49,507 nt of DNA from Chitinophagaceae bacterium (GCA_947456055.1 CANGSR010000002.1:1-49507), one strand, 5' to 3'. Counted from the first letter of the stretch, positions 1-7,392 are shown. The notes: generated by a model from the sequence alone, not told the origin. Translations and numbers: made by a program.

Positions 1-166
1 CTAAGTGAAGATGACAAAATAAAGTATACCAATTTCACTAATTCTGTTCCATTTCTGCGTTGTTGCAAAAGGTCTTAAATAATTCATTATTCTCGGCTTT
101 TGCGCCTAGCATAAAAGAAACATAATCATCAAACTTGATATACTTTATTTCACCATCTTCACTAAG
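1..166. repeat. Imperfect inverted repeat, arms 1-28 and 139-166
   Basis: The two 28-base arms match at 24 positions after reverse complementation, and weaker similarity continues inward for about 19 bases. The arms carry coding sequence (SED-x-x-IKY) in opposite orientations, so this is better explained by an inverted duplication of a gene segment than by a transposon terminus. No target-site duplication can be judged, because the left arm starts at the window edge. Confidence 0.6.
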
Positions 167-172
167 CAATAA
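38..172 (-). pseudogene. C-terminal remnant of an unidentified protein
   Basis: The minus strand is open for 44 codons between a stop at 173-175 and a TAG at 38-40. The encoded tail contains KYIKFDDYVSFMLGAKAENN, which has a protein-like composition, but there is no ATG before an internal Met. The plus strand at 1-28 encodes a related peptide (SEDDKIKY against SEDGEIKY), so a second copy of the same coding segment enters from outside the window in the opposite orientation. I infer two decayed, tail-to-tail copies of one small gene. The parent family is not recognised. Confidence 0.35.
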
Positions 173-182
173 TTATGAAAAA

Positions 183-240
183 CATCCCCCATGGCCCCTT
201 CGCTGCCGCACAAAGCCAACGCTGAAAGGGGGAATAGCAA
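183..240 (-). repeat. Dispersed C/G-rich intergenic element, copy 1
   Basis: Read on the minus strand, this 58-base stretch aligns over its whole length with 1785-1842 on the plus strand. Shared blocks are ATTCCCCCTT, TTGTGCGG, GAAGGGG and GGGGGATG, with substitutions and one-base gaps between them. The copies are inverted relative to each other and bracket the two YtxH genes and the secreted OB-like gene. No coding content is seen. Confidence 0.55.
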
Positions 241-331
241 ACTCAAGATTATTAAGCTAGTGAACAATGATTTAGCTATTTGATGTGGAGTTTTTCAATG
301 ATTACAAATTAAACTGAAATGAAATAACAGA

Positions 332-364
332 AATGGTCTGGCTTTAATAGTCAGGCCATTTTTA
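332..364. terminator. Hairpin terminator-like structure
   Basis: A stem of about nine pairs (AATGGTCTG against a right arm ending GGCCATT, with one G-U pair) encloses about 11 bases and is followed on the plus strand by a short T-rich run. There is no intact gene directly upstream, so it may belong to the decayed locus or to an unannotated transcript. Confidence 0.45.
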
Positions 365-434
365 TTTAACAGAATATATTGTTATATCCGGGGCCAATTG
401 ATGTGGGTCACTGGCAATAGTGATGCGTATCAAG

Positions 435-463
435 TTGCGGCAAGAGCGGATTAAGTACCTTTG
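435..463 (+). promoter_or_regulatory. Bacteroidota-type promoter of the YtxH pair
   Basis: TTG (435-437), 18 bases, then TACCTTTG (456-463) fits the phylum consensus TTG-N(17-23)-TAnnTTTG. The start codon at 513 lies 49 bases downstream, a reasonable leader length. This is the best promoter match seen in the window. Confidence 0.55.
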
Positions 464-512
464 TGTAGCAAATAAAGGCAGATAGATTGCATTTATTTTA
501 AAACAGTAATTT

Positions 513-761
513 ATGAATAATACAACGAAAATGCTCTTAACAGTAGGTGCCGGATTAGTGGTTGGTGCAGCTATAGGAATACTTTTTGCACCTGAAGAAG
601 GTACTGAAACTCGCAGAAAAATTGCTAAACGTACCAAAAAACTGGTAGGTTCGGTGAATGATAGCATTGATGATGGCAAAGAATCGCTTGAAGACATTAA
701 AAATGTGCTACATAAGCAACTGAACAAGGTGAACAAGAAATTAGAAGAAATAAAATTATAA
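513..761 (+). CDS. YtxH domain protein, copy 1
   Basis: The 82-residue protein has one N-terminal glycine/alanine-rich membrane segment (about residues 8-26) leading into the YtxH signature FAPEEGTETRRKI, then a basic, amphipathic, probably coiled C-terminal tail. YtxH proteins are small membrane-anchored proteins linked to stress in several bacteria; no enzymatic role is known. The next gene, 10 bases on, is a paralogue, so the two are probably co-transcribed from the promoter at 435-463. The ATG at 513 is the only sensible start. Family assignment is firm; cellular function is unknown. Confidence 0.88.
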   Translation: MNNTTKMLLTVGAGLVVGAAIGILFAPEEGTETRRKIAKRTKKLVGSVNDSIDDGKESLEDIKNVLHKQLNKVNKKLEEIKL

Positions 762-771
762 TCTACACTAT

Positions 772-1023
772 ATGGGAACAGCAAAGAAATTCATATTAAC
801 CATGGCCGCTGGTGTGGCTGTTGGCACAATCATAGGCATGCTTTATGCACCAGAAGAAGGTGCTGAGACAAGAAGAAAGCTAGCCAAGCTAAAGCGCAAA
901 TTCACTTGTTGTGACGAGGACATTGACAATGCCCACAACGATAAGGAATCGCTTGAAGAGTTGAAACGTATCCTGGAAAGCGAAGTAAGCCGTATTAATG
1001 AGAAAATCGAGAAAATGGCTTAG
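772..1023 (+). CDS. YtxH domain protein, copy 2
   Basis: This 83-residue protein repeats the plan of the preceding gene: a short hydrophobic segment, then YAPEEGAETRRKLAKLKRK and a charged helical tail with the shared motif KESLEELK. It has a CC pair at about residues 47-48 that its neighbour lacks. The pair looks like a tandem duplication that diverged at the tail. The gene ends two bases from the stop of the convergent gene at 1025, so the two transcripts must overlap or terminate within coding sequence. Confidence 0.88.
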   Translation: MGTAKKFILTMAAGVAVGTIIGMLYAPEEGAETRRKLAKLKRKFTCCDEDIDNAHNDKESLEELKRILESEVSRINEKIEKMA

Positions 1024-1024
1024 T

Positions 1025-1615
1025 CTATAATTCGGTAAAATCTGTTACCGGGTGTAGCTCCCAGCAGGTTTTACGCCAGACCAATTTGCAGCTCGTGCAG
1101 GTATTTGCAGAATTGCCCTTATGCTCAAAATCGTATAAAAGGAAACCTGTTACTTTAACCTGGTTTCCTTTTATTAGTTTATCGCCATAATCAGGATGCA
1201 GTAATTTGTAAGCAGGGGTAATTTCCACTATCATACATTCCCTTTTAGGTGCATCAGGGGATAAACCAATATAGATATGCACATCCCCGGTATGTGCCGA
1301 TTTAGAACCTTCATCACAATTGCACGATTCCGGTCCTTTTTCCTCATAGGAGGTAATATAACCTGTAGTGGTGGCATAAGTACCATTATGAAACCTCGAT
1401 GAGTCTTGCCCCGTAAAGTCGCCAAGGATCTCACTCAACTGCATTGTCAAAGGTGTATGCCTCCCTGAAGGGGTCACACTCCTGTTCTTCATTATATTTA
1501 TCCTACCAATTTTTGAATCCGCAGGCTCGCTCCCCTGTGGCGGACATTGGGCATAGCTGAATAGCGATGCAATTAAAAGGACAAACAAATAAATAAAGGC
1601 TATAAACTTTTTCAT
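1025..1615 (-). CDS. Secreted cysteine-rich protein, possible OB-like fold
   Basis: The 196-residue protein starts with a clear Sec signal (MKKFIAFIYLFVLLIASLFS-YAQ). The mature part has beta-rich blocks (GDVHIYIGLS, VKVTGFLLYDFEH) and cysteines in CNC and CTSC pairs, and ends in WELHPVTDF. Short beta-barrel proteins with a VHI/VTG core and a WE-HPV ending are common among secreted OB-fold-like hypotheticals; that assignment is inference. The cysteines may form disulfides in the periplasm. It converges on the YtxH pair, and nothing in the context points to a specific role. Confidence 0.75.
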   Translation of the reverse strand: MKKFIAFIYLFVLLIASLFSYAQCPPQGSEPADSKIGRINIMKNRSVTPSGRHTPLTMQLSEILGDFTGQDSSRFHNGTYATTTGYITSYEEKGPESCNCDEGSKSAHTGDVHIYIGLSPDAPKRECMIVEITPAYKLLHPDYGDKLIKGNQVKVTGFLLYDFEHKGNSANTCTSCKLVWRKTCWELHPVTDFTEL

Positions 1616-1784
1616 CTTTCTATATATTATTTCAAACCCATTTCCCAGCTAGGAACACCAAACTTACGGATTATAAAATCACCATCAATTTCCTTTTTGA
1701 TTAATCCTGACTTGGAGATTTTTGCCATATTCTACAGCAACATCAAAAAGCCCAATAAAGATAATCCGCCAAATGGACTTGAAC

Positions 1785-1842
1785 TAGCAATTCCCCCTTG
1801 GAGCATAGCCTTGTGCGGTGGCAGAAGGGGGTTAGGGGGATG
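1785..1842 (+). repeat. Dispersed C/G-rich intergenic element, copy 2
   Basis: Aligns with the minus strand of 183-240 over 58 bases (shared ATTCCCCCTT, TTGTGCGG and GGGGGATG). Its composition resembles extragenic palindromic elements of Bacteroidota genomes. It lies between the start of the OB-like gene and the terminator of the DUF1573 genes. Confidence 0.55.
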
Positions 1843-1870
1843 TCGTATTTAAAAATATTCCTACCCCCAT

Positions 1871-1910
1871 AAACAAATAAAGGCTACCCAATGGTAGCCT
1901 TTATTTGTTT
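1871..1910. terminator. Perfect 18-bp hairpin terminator
   Basis: Eighteen-base perfectly complementary arms (1871-1888 and 1893-1910) flank the loop CAAT. The outer part of each arm is A/T-rich and the inner part is GGCTACC, so the structure could work on either strand. It lies 20 bases beyond the stop of the DUF1573 gene at 1931 and most likely ends that transcript. Confidence 0.75.
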
Positions 1911-1930
1911 AGTATTTTTATATCCAAAGC

Positions 1931-2368
1931 TTATTTGGGGTCTTCGCCTTTTGCATCACCTTTGATGTAAAGCGTGTAACGCTTATCACCATGTGGGTTG
2001 ATTGCATTTGACCTTACATAAACCTCTTTGTTGAATACACCATGCTGTTCAATGGTCTTAAGACCCAGCTTAATCCAGCCCTTCTGGCCAGGTAATACAG
2101 GGGTTTTAATCCAGTCAACACCGGTGCAACCACAAGAAGGTGTTACGTCCATTACAATAATAGGCTGGTTGCCAACATTGGTAAATTCAAATTCATGATT
2201 GGCTATCGGGCCACGAGGAACCACACCAAAATCATGGGTATCACCACCATCAAATTTGAATACAGGACCATCTACCTTTGCTGTAGCAGCTGCAGGTTTA
2301 TTCTGTGCCTGCAGGCTAACGTTGGATAATAATACAAGAGATAATAAAGCTACAAATAACTTCTTCAT
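1931..2368 (-). CDS. Secreted DUF1573 protein, copy 1 (distal)
   Basis: The 145-residue protein has a Sec signal (residues 1-21, ending LQAQ) and one DUF1573 domain, an immunoglobulin-like fold related to the ASPM/SPD-2/Hydin group. The domain begins at THDFGVVPRG (44-53), continues through FEFTNVGNQPI, and carries the hallmark SCGCT at 78-82. The cysteine pair is conserved across the family; its role is not known. It is the last of three tandem paralogues reading leftwards, 107 bases after the middle one and followed by the terminator at 1871-1910. It is the shortest copy and lacks a proline-rich linker. Confidence 0.88.
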   Translation of the reverse strand: MKKLFVALLSLVLLSNVSLQAQNKPAAATAKVDGPVFKFDGGDTHDFGVVPRGPIANHEFEFTNVGNQPIIVMDVTPSCGCTGVDWIKTPVLPGQKGWIKLGLKTIEQHGVFNKEVYVRSNAINPHGDKRYTLYIKGDAKGEDPK

Positions 2369-2475
2369 AAAATTGGTTTTACTTTATCAGGCAAAAAACT
2401 TGCCATTTTTTAAAAAAGTTGGCCGGAGCCAACTATTTTAACATACTTATATAAATTCGAAAATCTTAAATAAGA

Positions 2476-2991
2476 TTATTTACCAGGTGCAGCTGGTGCT
2501 GGTGGAGCCGCTGGTTTTGGATCAGCTGGTTTAGCTATTACATTACCTTTGATGTACAACATCATTGGAGCCTGAGCTGCATCAGAATTGATGGTTACAG
2601 CTTTGTCAATTGGACCAGGACGACCTTGTGTTGTATAGGCAACGTGAATCTTAGCTTTAGCACCAGGTAGAATTGGTTCGTGAGGCCATGTAGGAACCGT
2701 ACAACCACATGAGCCATGAGCATCAGTGATATTGATTGGTTTCTTACCGGTATTCTTGAATTCAAAGTCATACTCAGCCAATGGTCCTTCCGGAACATCC
2801 TTGAAAGTATGGATTTCCTCCTTGAACTGGAACTTACCTGCATTAGGGTCTGATTCCTTTGGAGCCGGTGGTGGCGGAGGAGGAGTTGCAGCATGTGCAG
2901 CAGGGTTTGGAGGTGTCTGTGGTTGGTTTTGTGCGTTTACTACTGCTGCGCTGATTGTAAGGCAGAATAGTGTGATGATTACTTTTTTCAT
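2476..2991 (-). CDS. Secreted DUF1573 protein, copy 2 with proline-rich arms
   Basis: The 171-residue protein has a signal peptide (1-20, VVNA-Q), a linker very rich in proline and alanine (about 23-46, with a run of seven prolines), a DUF1573 domain (about 54-150, SCGCT at 94-98) and a second Pro/Ala-rich tail. Such arms suggest an extended spacer, for instance across the periplasm or into peptidoglycan; that is inference. It lies 57 bases from its upstream paralogue and is probably co-transcribed with it. Confidence 0.88.
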   Translation of the reverse strand: MKKVIITLFCLTISAAVVNAQNQPQTPPNPAAHAATPPPPPPAPKESDPNAGKFQFKEEIHTFKDVPEGPLAEYDFEFKNTGKKPINITDAHGSCGCTVPTWPHEPILPGAKAKIHVAYTTQGRPGPIDKAVTINSDAAQAPMMLYIKGNVIAKPADPKPAAPPAPAAPGK

Positions 2992-3048
2992 AAGCCTTGT
3001 TCTGTTGTTATACTATTTGTTGTTTGGTTAAATAAAATCGTTATACTA

Positions 3049-3567
3049 CTAGTTAGTTTTAAACATTGATGTGTTTTCAGGAGCCGAACCAGTAGGTGCT
3101 TTTTCTACATTTCCTTTAATGGTCAGTACTTTAGTACCAGCATTAGATGAAACGGTAATTGTTTTTGTAAATGGGTTTGGATGATTTTTGGTATGGTAAG
3201 CCACGCTTATTGTACCATTAGCTCCTGGTGGAATTGGTTCCTTAGAAAAAGAAGGAACGGTACAACCGCATGATGGCTGTGCTTTCTCAATAATTATCGG
3301 CTCAGTACCGGTATTTTTGAATGTGAATTCACATACTGCATCAGGGCCTTCGGCTAGTGTACCAAAGTCATGGGTAAGATCCTTAAAAGCCATATCATCG
3401 GCTTTCAGTGTAGTAGCAGGTTTATTAGTAGCTGCTGGTGCTGCAGGAGTTGCAATGCTTTGTGGCGTTTCGGTAGTAGCATCGTTTTTCTTATGCTTCT
3501 TTCCCTGTGCCATGGCCATACCGGCAAACAATAACAACATTCCTAATGACAGAATAATTTTTTTCAT
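3049..3567 (-). CDS. Secreted DUF1573 protein, copy 3 (proximal)
   Basis: The 172-residue protein has a signal peptide (1-20, AMA-Q), a basic then Thr/Pro/Ala-rich linker (22-55) and a DUF1573 domain (about 58-158, THDFGTLAEGP then SCGCT at 99-103). It is the first gene of the tandem trio. A TAAATTTG element on the minus strand (3604-3611), 37 bases upstream of the start, fits the -7 box of Bacteroidota promoters, but no TTG box stands at the usual distance. Function unknown. Confidence 0.88.
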   Translation of the reverse strand: MKKIILSLGMLLLFAGMAMAQGKKHKKNDATTETPQSIATPAAPAATNKPATTLKADDMAFKDLTHDFGTLAEGPDAVCEFTFKNTGTEPIIIEKAQPSCGCTVPSFSKEPIPPGANGTISVAYHTKNHPNPFTKTITVSSNAGTKVLTIKGNVEKAPTGSAPENTSMFKTN

Positions 3568-3869
3568 TTTTAAAAGTTTTACTTAGTTATAGCCTTGTAG
3601 AAACAAATTTAGTACCAAATTTTCAAAAATTGATTTTTTTATTGTTAAAACCTTCAAAAACCTAATGAATGAAATTTATACCAAGTCAACTATACTTAAG
3701 ACACTTAAACCCCTTAATACCCCCATCCTACCTACAACAATTGCTATAAACAATTGATTATTTGTGGTTTCGGTAAATTGCACACATAAAAAATCCATGC
3801 TCATTGTATTTGACTTTATTTACTCAAGGTTCCTAAACCTTTGTAGCTTTGTAATCCTTAGTGCCTACG
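3568..3869. other. Divergent intergenic region between DUF1573 and GT9 genes
   Basis: This AT-rich region must hold promoters for both sides. TAAATTTG (3604-3611, minus) faces the DUF1573 genes and TAGCTTTG (3844-3851, plus) faces the glycosyltransferase gene. Both match the TAnnTTTG -7 consensus, but neither has a TTG at 17-23 bases, so they are tentative. A plus-strand open frame at 3764-3961 overlaps the real gene and is not believed. Confidence 0.4.
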
Positions 3870-4871
3870 ATGTTGAAAATACTAATAATTCAGACTGCTT
3901 TTACGGGAGATGTGGTATTGGCTACAGCTCTTATAGAGAAATTACATACCGCATTACCTAATGCCAAAATTGATTTTTTACTCCGCAAGGGTAATGAAGG
4001 CCTACTGGCTGGCCACCCACTTTTGAACAAGGTGTTGGTTTGGGACAAGAAAAAAAATAAGAACCTGAAACTGATTAAAATGGCATTGAATGTGAGAAAG
4101 GAACAATACACCCATGTCATCAACGCACATAGGTTTGCCACTTCCGGATTAATCACATTCCTATCAGGTGCCCCCTTTATGGCAGGGTTTGATAAAAATC
4201 CTTTTTCATTTTGCTTTACTCATAAGGTAAAACATATTTTATCTGAGCCATATTCCTCAAACCCCATACATGAAACCGGGCGTAACCAACAACTTATAGA
4301 AAGCCTTACGGATAAAAAAGCAGCATTCCCAAAGCTCTACCCTTCAGAAGCTGATTATACCAAGGTAAAACAATACCAGGCCAAACCCTATATCTGCATA
4401 GCCCCATCATCAGTTTGGTTCACAAAGCAATTTCCTGCAAGCAAGTGGGTGGAATTGATTAATGACCTTCCGCCCATGTATGCCATATATATTTTAGGTG
4501 CACCGGGCGATAAATCTCTAGGTGATGAAATTGTATCGAGTAACATACATGATGATGTGACCAACCTTTGCGGCCAGCTCAATTTCCTGCAATCCGCAGC
4601 CCTAATGCAAAAAGCCGATATGAATTATGCCAATGATTCAGCCCCCCTGCATTTTGCATCAGCTATGGATGCACCTGTTACAGCTGTCTTTTGTTCTACG
4701 GTACCTGCATTCGGATTTGGGCCTTTACGACCGAATGGTCATATAGTTGAGGTTGCAGAACGATTGTCCTGCCGCCCATGTGGCCTGCATGGCCATAAAC
4801 AATGTCCCAAAGGCCATTTTAAATGCGCATATGATATTACCAATGAGCAGTTGTTGCAATATTTGAAGTGA
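3870..4871 (+). CDS. Glycosyltransferase family 9 (heptosyltransferase-like)
   Basis: The 333-residue GT9 protein would transfer a sugar to a lipopolysaccharide core or related glycan from a nucleotide-activated donor, at the inner face of the membrane. Visible family marks are the N-terminal LKILIIQTAFTGDVVLATAL, the domain junction APSSVWFTKQFPASKW, and the donor-site region NDSAPLHFASAMDAPVTAVF. The C-terminal cysteine cluster (CRPCGLHGHKQCPKG) is typical of GT9 enzymes. I chose ATG 3870 over GTG 3861 because the conserved strand begins directly after it. The exact acceptor cannot be told; no other LPS gene is adjacent. Confidence 0.85.
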   Translation: MLKILIIQTAFTGDVVLATALIEKLHTALPNAKIDFLLRKGNEGLLAGHPLLNKVLVWDKKKNKNLKLIKMALNVRKEQYTHVINAHRFATSGLITFLSGAPFMAGFDKNPFSFCFTHKVKHILSEPYSSNPIHETGRNQQLIESLTDKKAAFPKLYPSEADYTKVKQYQAKPYICIAPSSVWFTKQFPASKWVELINDLPPMYAIYILGAPGDKSLGDEIVSSNIHDDVTNLCGQLNFLQSAALMQKADMNYANDSAPLHFASAMDAPVTAVFCSTVPAFGFGPLRPNGHIVEVAERLSCRPCGLHGHKQCPKGHFKCAYDITNEQLLQYLK

Positions 4872-5033
4872 GATTTTTGTAAATGTTATAATTTCAATGT
4901 GTGCAGGCCCAAGGGAGCCTTATAAGGGTTAAAATTATTTAACAACAAATTTGTCGCACAAAAGTTCTTTGAAAATGACGTGGCCAATCATGGAGGGATT
5001 TCAAAAAATACTGTCATAAACATCAGGATACGG

Positions 5034-5259
5034 CACCCTCTCCCTTTGGAGAGGGCTGGGGTGAGGCCTCCTAATGGCAATCCAAATTTTGCTTAAAAAC
5101 CATACTTGTCAATGGGAGAGGGCCGGGGTGAGGCCACCTAATGGCAATCCAAATTTTGCTTAAAAACCACACTTGTCAATGGCAGAGGGCCGGGGTGAGG
5201 CCTCCGCACGGCAATTCTCTTTTTGCAGCAAGTACCCTGTAAACAATACTTGTCAATGG
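5034..5259. repeat. 67-bp tandem repeat with G-rich core
   Basis: Three units share the core AGAGGGCYGGGGTGAGGCC at 5050, 5117 and 5184, exactly 67 bases apart. Units 1 and 2 are nearly identical for the full period (including GGCAATCCAAATTTTGCTTA). Unit 3 keeps the core and the end (ACTTGTCAATGG) but has diverged in between and is longer. The first core sits in a perfect 8-bp hairpin, CCCTCTCC-CTTT-GGAGAGGG. The unit is noncoding in all frames. Confidence 0.8.
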
Positions 5260-5324
5260 AGCCAACAGGATGAATAGGTTTGTTTTAGTTCTTCATCACA
5301 TTATATGGATAACATCAATATTGC

Positions 5325-5394
5325 TTGCCCCATCGGGGCAAGAGGCTTTGTAGAAAAAAAATACATAAATAGGCATACTGCTCCATAGGAGCAG
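5325..5394. repeat. Dispersed hairpin repeat, locus 1 (two units)
   Basis: Two 7-bp stems with 3-base loops, TTGCCCC-ATC-GGGGCAA (5325-5341) and CTGCTCC-ATA-GGAGCAG (5378-5394), begin 53 bases apart. The first is followed by GGCTTTGTAGAAA, matching the GGTTTGTAGAAA after the hairpins at 21362-21478. Stem sequences differ between loci while pairing is kept, which suggests that structure matters. Confidence 0.65.
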
Positions 5395-5448
5395 GGCACA
5401 CATTAGCAGACAATACATAATTTATAAAACTAATAAAAGATCAAGATA

Positions 5449-6018
5449 ATGGACTTTGAATCAGATATCAAAAACTGTATGCAGGCATTGCAAAATGGTG
5501 GGGTAATCCTCTACCCTACCGAAACCGTTTGGGGATTGGGTTGCGATGCCCTCAATGAGGCTGCTGTAGAAAAAATATTTACCCTAAAACAAAGGCCAAA
5601 AGAAAAAAGCATGATAGTATTGCTGGCTGAACCCCGTGATGTATTGCAATATGTTGCTGCCCCCCCACCCGATATTATTGCTATTATCGAATCCTTCGAC
5701 AGACCCACTACAGTAATCTATGAAAACGCCCTCGGCTTCCCCTATAATGTGGTGAACAATGATGGCAGCTTGGCAATACGTGTCACCACCGACCCATTCT
5801 GCAAAGCCCTCATCAAGCGGTTCAAAGGGCCTATTGTCTCCACATCAGCCAATATTAGCGGAAAACCCACTGCCCCAACCTATTCTACCATTTCCATCGA
5901 GATAAAAGCCGCAGTCGACTACCAGGTAGCCTACAGGCAGGATGACGAAACCATTAAAAGCCCTTCACGCCTCATTAAGGTGAATGATGAGGGGGATGTG
6001 GTGGTATTGAGGGGGTGA
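5449..6018 (+). CDS. L-threonylcarbamoyladenylate synthase (Sua5/YciO/YrdC family)
   Basis: The 189-residue protein is a single YrdC-like domain. Enzymes of this family make threonylcarbamoyl-AMP from threonine, bicarbonate and ATP for the t6A modification at position 37 of ANN-decoding tRNAs. Visible marks are PTETVWGLGCDA (23-34), the KQR motif at 47-49, RPTTVIY (85-91), the SLAIRV strand and STSANISG (131-138). It lacks the extra C-terminal Sua5 domain, so it matches the short TsaC-type form. A YciO-like paralogue is the alternative. It overlies no operon partner; the convergent M28 gene starts four bases from its stop. Confidence 0.88.
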   Translation: MDFESDIKNCMQALQNGGVILYPTETVWGLGCDALNEAAVEKIFTLKQRPKEKSMIVLLAEPRDVLQYVAAPPPDIIAIIESFDRPTTVIYENALGFPYNVVNNDGSLAIRVTTDPFCKALIKRFKGPIVSTSANISGKPTAPTYSTISIEIKAAVDYQVAYRQDDETIKSPSRLIKVNDEGDVVVLRG

Positions 6019-6021
6019 ACT

Positions 6022-7392
6022 TTATTTGTCCATCAAACCCTTCTCACTAACCAGATAAATAAACTGAGCCAGCACTACAGCACCAAGTCTTAGTTCCCTG
6101 TGGTTTACATTTTCAAAGATATCAGCATTGGTATGGTGGTAATCGAAATAGCGCTGGCAATCTGGATTAAGACCTGCCATTGGCACCTTTAGTTTTTCGC
6201 CTAATGGGCTAATATCAGATCCACCCTCTTCGCGGGTAAAATCATATACCCCGTAAGGCAGAAATAGGTCTTTGTACTTAATCACCTTTTCCTTTTTGTC
6301 TTGGCTCATTTCCATGCCAATACCCCTTGGTGAGAAACCACCAGCATCAGTCTCGATAGCCAAAATATGGTTTTCGTGCTTAGATACAGCAGAATCGGCA
6401 TAAGCCTGGCCGCCTTTCTGGCCGTTTTCCTCATTCATGAAAAGCACTGCTCTTATGGTGCATTTTGGCTTGAGACCCAACGCCTTAAACGCCCTTAAAA
6501 TCTCTATCGATTGCACACATCCAGCACCATCATCCATAGCACCTTCCCCTACGTCCCATGAATCAAGATGACCACCTACAGTGATGATTTTTTCAGGTGT
6601 TTCACTACCTTTTATTTCACCAATCACGTTATAAGACCTTACAGGATTTGGCATCATATGACATTGCGATTTCAGCTTTGCCATTGGTGTTTTTTTCTCG
6701 CATACTTTTTCAAAAGCATCGGCAGTAATATTACCAATTGCCATTACAGGTATGCGCTTTGTGCTATCCTTATAGTGCATAGCACCCGTATGCGGAAAGT
6801 CATCAGCACCTGTAGACATTGAACGGATGATAACCCCTACTGCACCTTTCTCCGCAGCCACACTGGCACTGCCACCACGGTATTTCACCGCATCGCCATA
6901 TCCCTCGAATGTAAATATGAAATCCTGCCTGAAACAGTAATTGAAGAACACAATTTTACCGGCCACAGCGGTTACTGGCAGCGCCTTAAATTCATCATAA
7001 TTATGCACCATTATTACCTGGGCTTCTATCTCCTTGCCATCACTACCCTGACTATTACCCAATGAAAGTGCATCTACTTTTTTGTATTTGCCATCCATCA
7101 TCAGTTGCAGGCTTTCATCGCCCCTATACCAATAGGGCACATCGGCAGGTTGTAGCCACACTTTGTCTGCTCCGGCTTCCTTCATGGCTTTTTCACCCCA
7201 GGTCACTGCCTTGGCAGCCGCAGGTGATCCGCTTATCCTATGCCCTACGGTTTTGCAAAGCACCCTTAGGTTGTCATAACAAGTGCCATGCAACATTATC
7301 TCATCAGAAATTTTCCTGAACGATAATGAATCCTGCGCAGAGGAAGTGAGTGCCAATCCGAAGGCAATGGCAGTAAGGAAACCTGATTTCAT
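6022..7392 (-). CDS. Secreted M28-family zinc peptidase with PA domain
   Basis: The 456-residue protein has a signal peptide (1-19, SSA-Q), a protease-associated insert (about 120-235) and an M28 metallopeptidase domain (about 250-450). Ligands of the co-catalytic zinc pair are visible: H275 in GGHLDSWDVG, D287 in MDDGAG, the Glu pair at 321-322 in MNEENGQKGG, D349 in ETDAGG and H420 in DYHHTNAD. The arrangement resembles plasma glutamate carboxypeptidase/CPQ-type exopeptidases. It is expected in the periplasm or outside the cell, releasing amino acids from peptides. It stands alone on its strand, and all key residues appear intact. Confidence 0.9.
   Translation of the reverse strand: MKSGFLTAIAFGLALTSSAQDSLSFRKISDEIMLHGTCYDNLRVLCKTVGHRISGSPAAAKAVTWGEKAMKEAGADKVWLQPADVPYWYRGDESLQLMMDGKYKKVDALSLGNSQGSDGKEIEAQVIMVHNYDEFKALPVTAVAGKIVFFNYCFRQDFIFTFEGYGDAVKYRGGSASVAAEKGAVGVIIRSMSTGADDFPHTGAMHYKDSTKRIPVMAIGNITADAFEKVCEKKTPMAKLKSQCHMMPNPVRSYNVIGEIKGSETPEKIITVGGHLDSWDVGEGAMDDGAGCVQSIEILRAFKALGLKPKCTIRAVLFMNEENGQKGGQAYADSAVSKHENHILAIETDAGGFSPRGIGMEMSQDKKEKVIKYKDLFLPYGVYDFTREEGGSDISPLGEKLKVPMAGLNPDCQRYFDYHHTNADIFENVNHRELRLGAVVLAQFIYLVSEKGLMDK

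Larger units (their letters stand above)
1..512. other. Intergenic region with gene remnant, dispersed repeat, terminator and promoter
   Basis: No intact gene is seen before the YtxH gene. From left to right the stretch holds an imperfect inverted repeat enclosing a C-terminal gene remnant (1-172), one copy of a C/G-rich dispersed element (183-240), a terminator-like hairpin (332-364) and a promoter (435-463). All four are listed separately. Nothing else is recognised. Confidence 0.6.
1616..1930. other. Intergenic region with dispersed element and strong terminator
   Basis: The stretch holds copy 2 of the C/G-rich dispersed element (1785-1842) and a long perfect hairpin (1871-1910). The remaining bases, 1616-1784, are AT-rich and show no open frame or other structure I can support. 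Confidence 0.6.
4872..5448. other. Repeat-rich intergenic region
   Basis: No gene is seen in 577 bases. The region holds a hairpin-headed 67-bp tandem repeat (5034-5259) and two hairpin units of a dispersed family (5325-5394). The first 160 bases carry only a weak 4-bp stem at about 4905-4920 and no convincing terminator for the GT9 gene. Confidence 0.6.

Noticed and set aside
3861-3869. GTG start for the GT9 protein
   Set aside because: The conserved first beta strand begins immediately after the ATG at 3870; the three extra residues add nothing.
3764-3961. 65-codon plus-strand frame before the glycosyltransferase
   Set aside because: It overlaps the GT9 start in another frame, and its peptide (rich in Cys, Tyr and Asn) shows no domain or signal.
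5034-5259. CRISPR-like array
   Set aside because: The repeating unit is 67 bases with no repeat/spacer alternation; successive units are similar over the full period and no cas genes are present.
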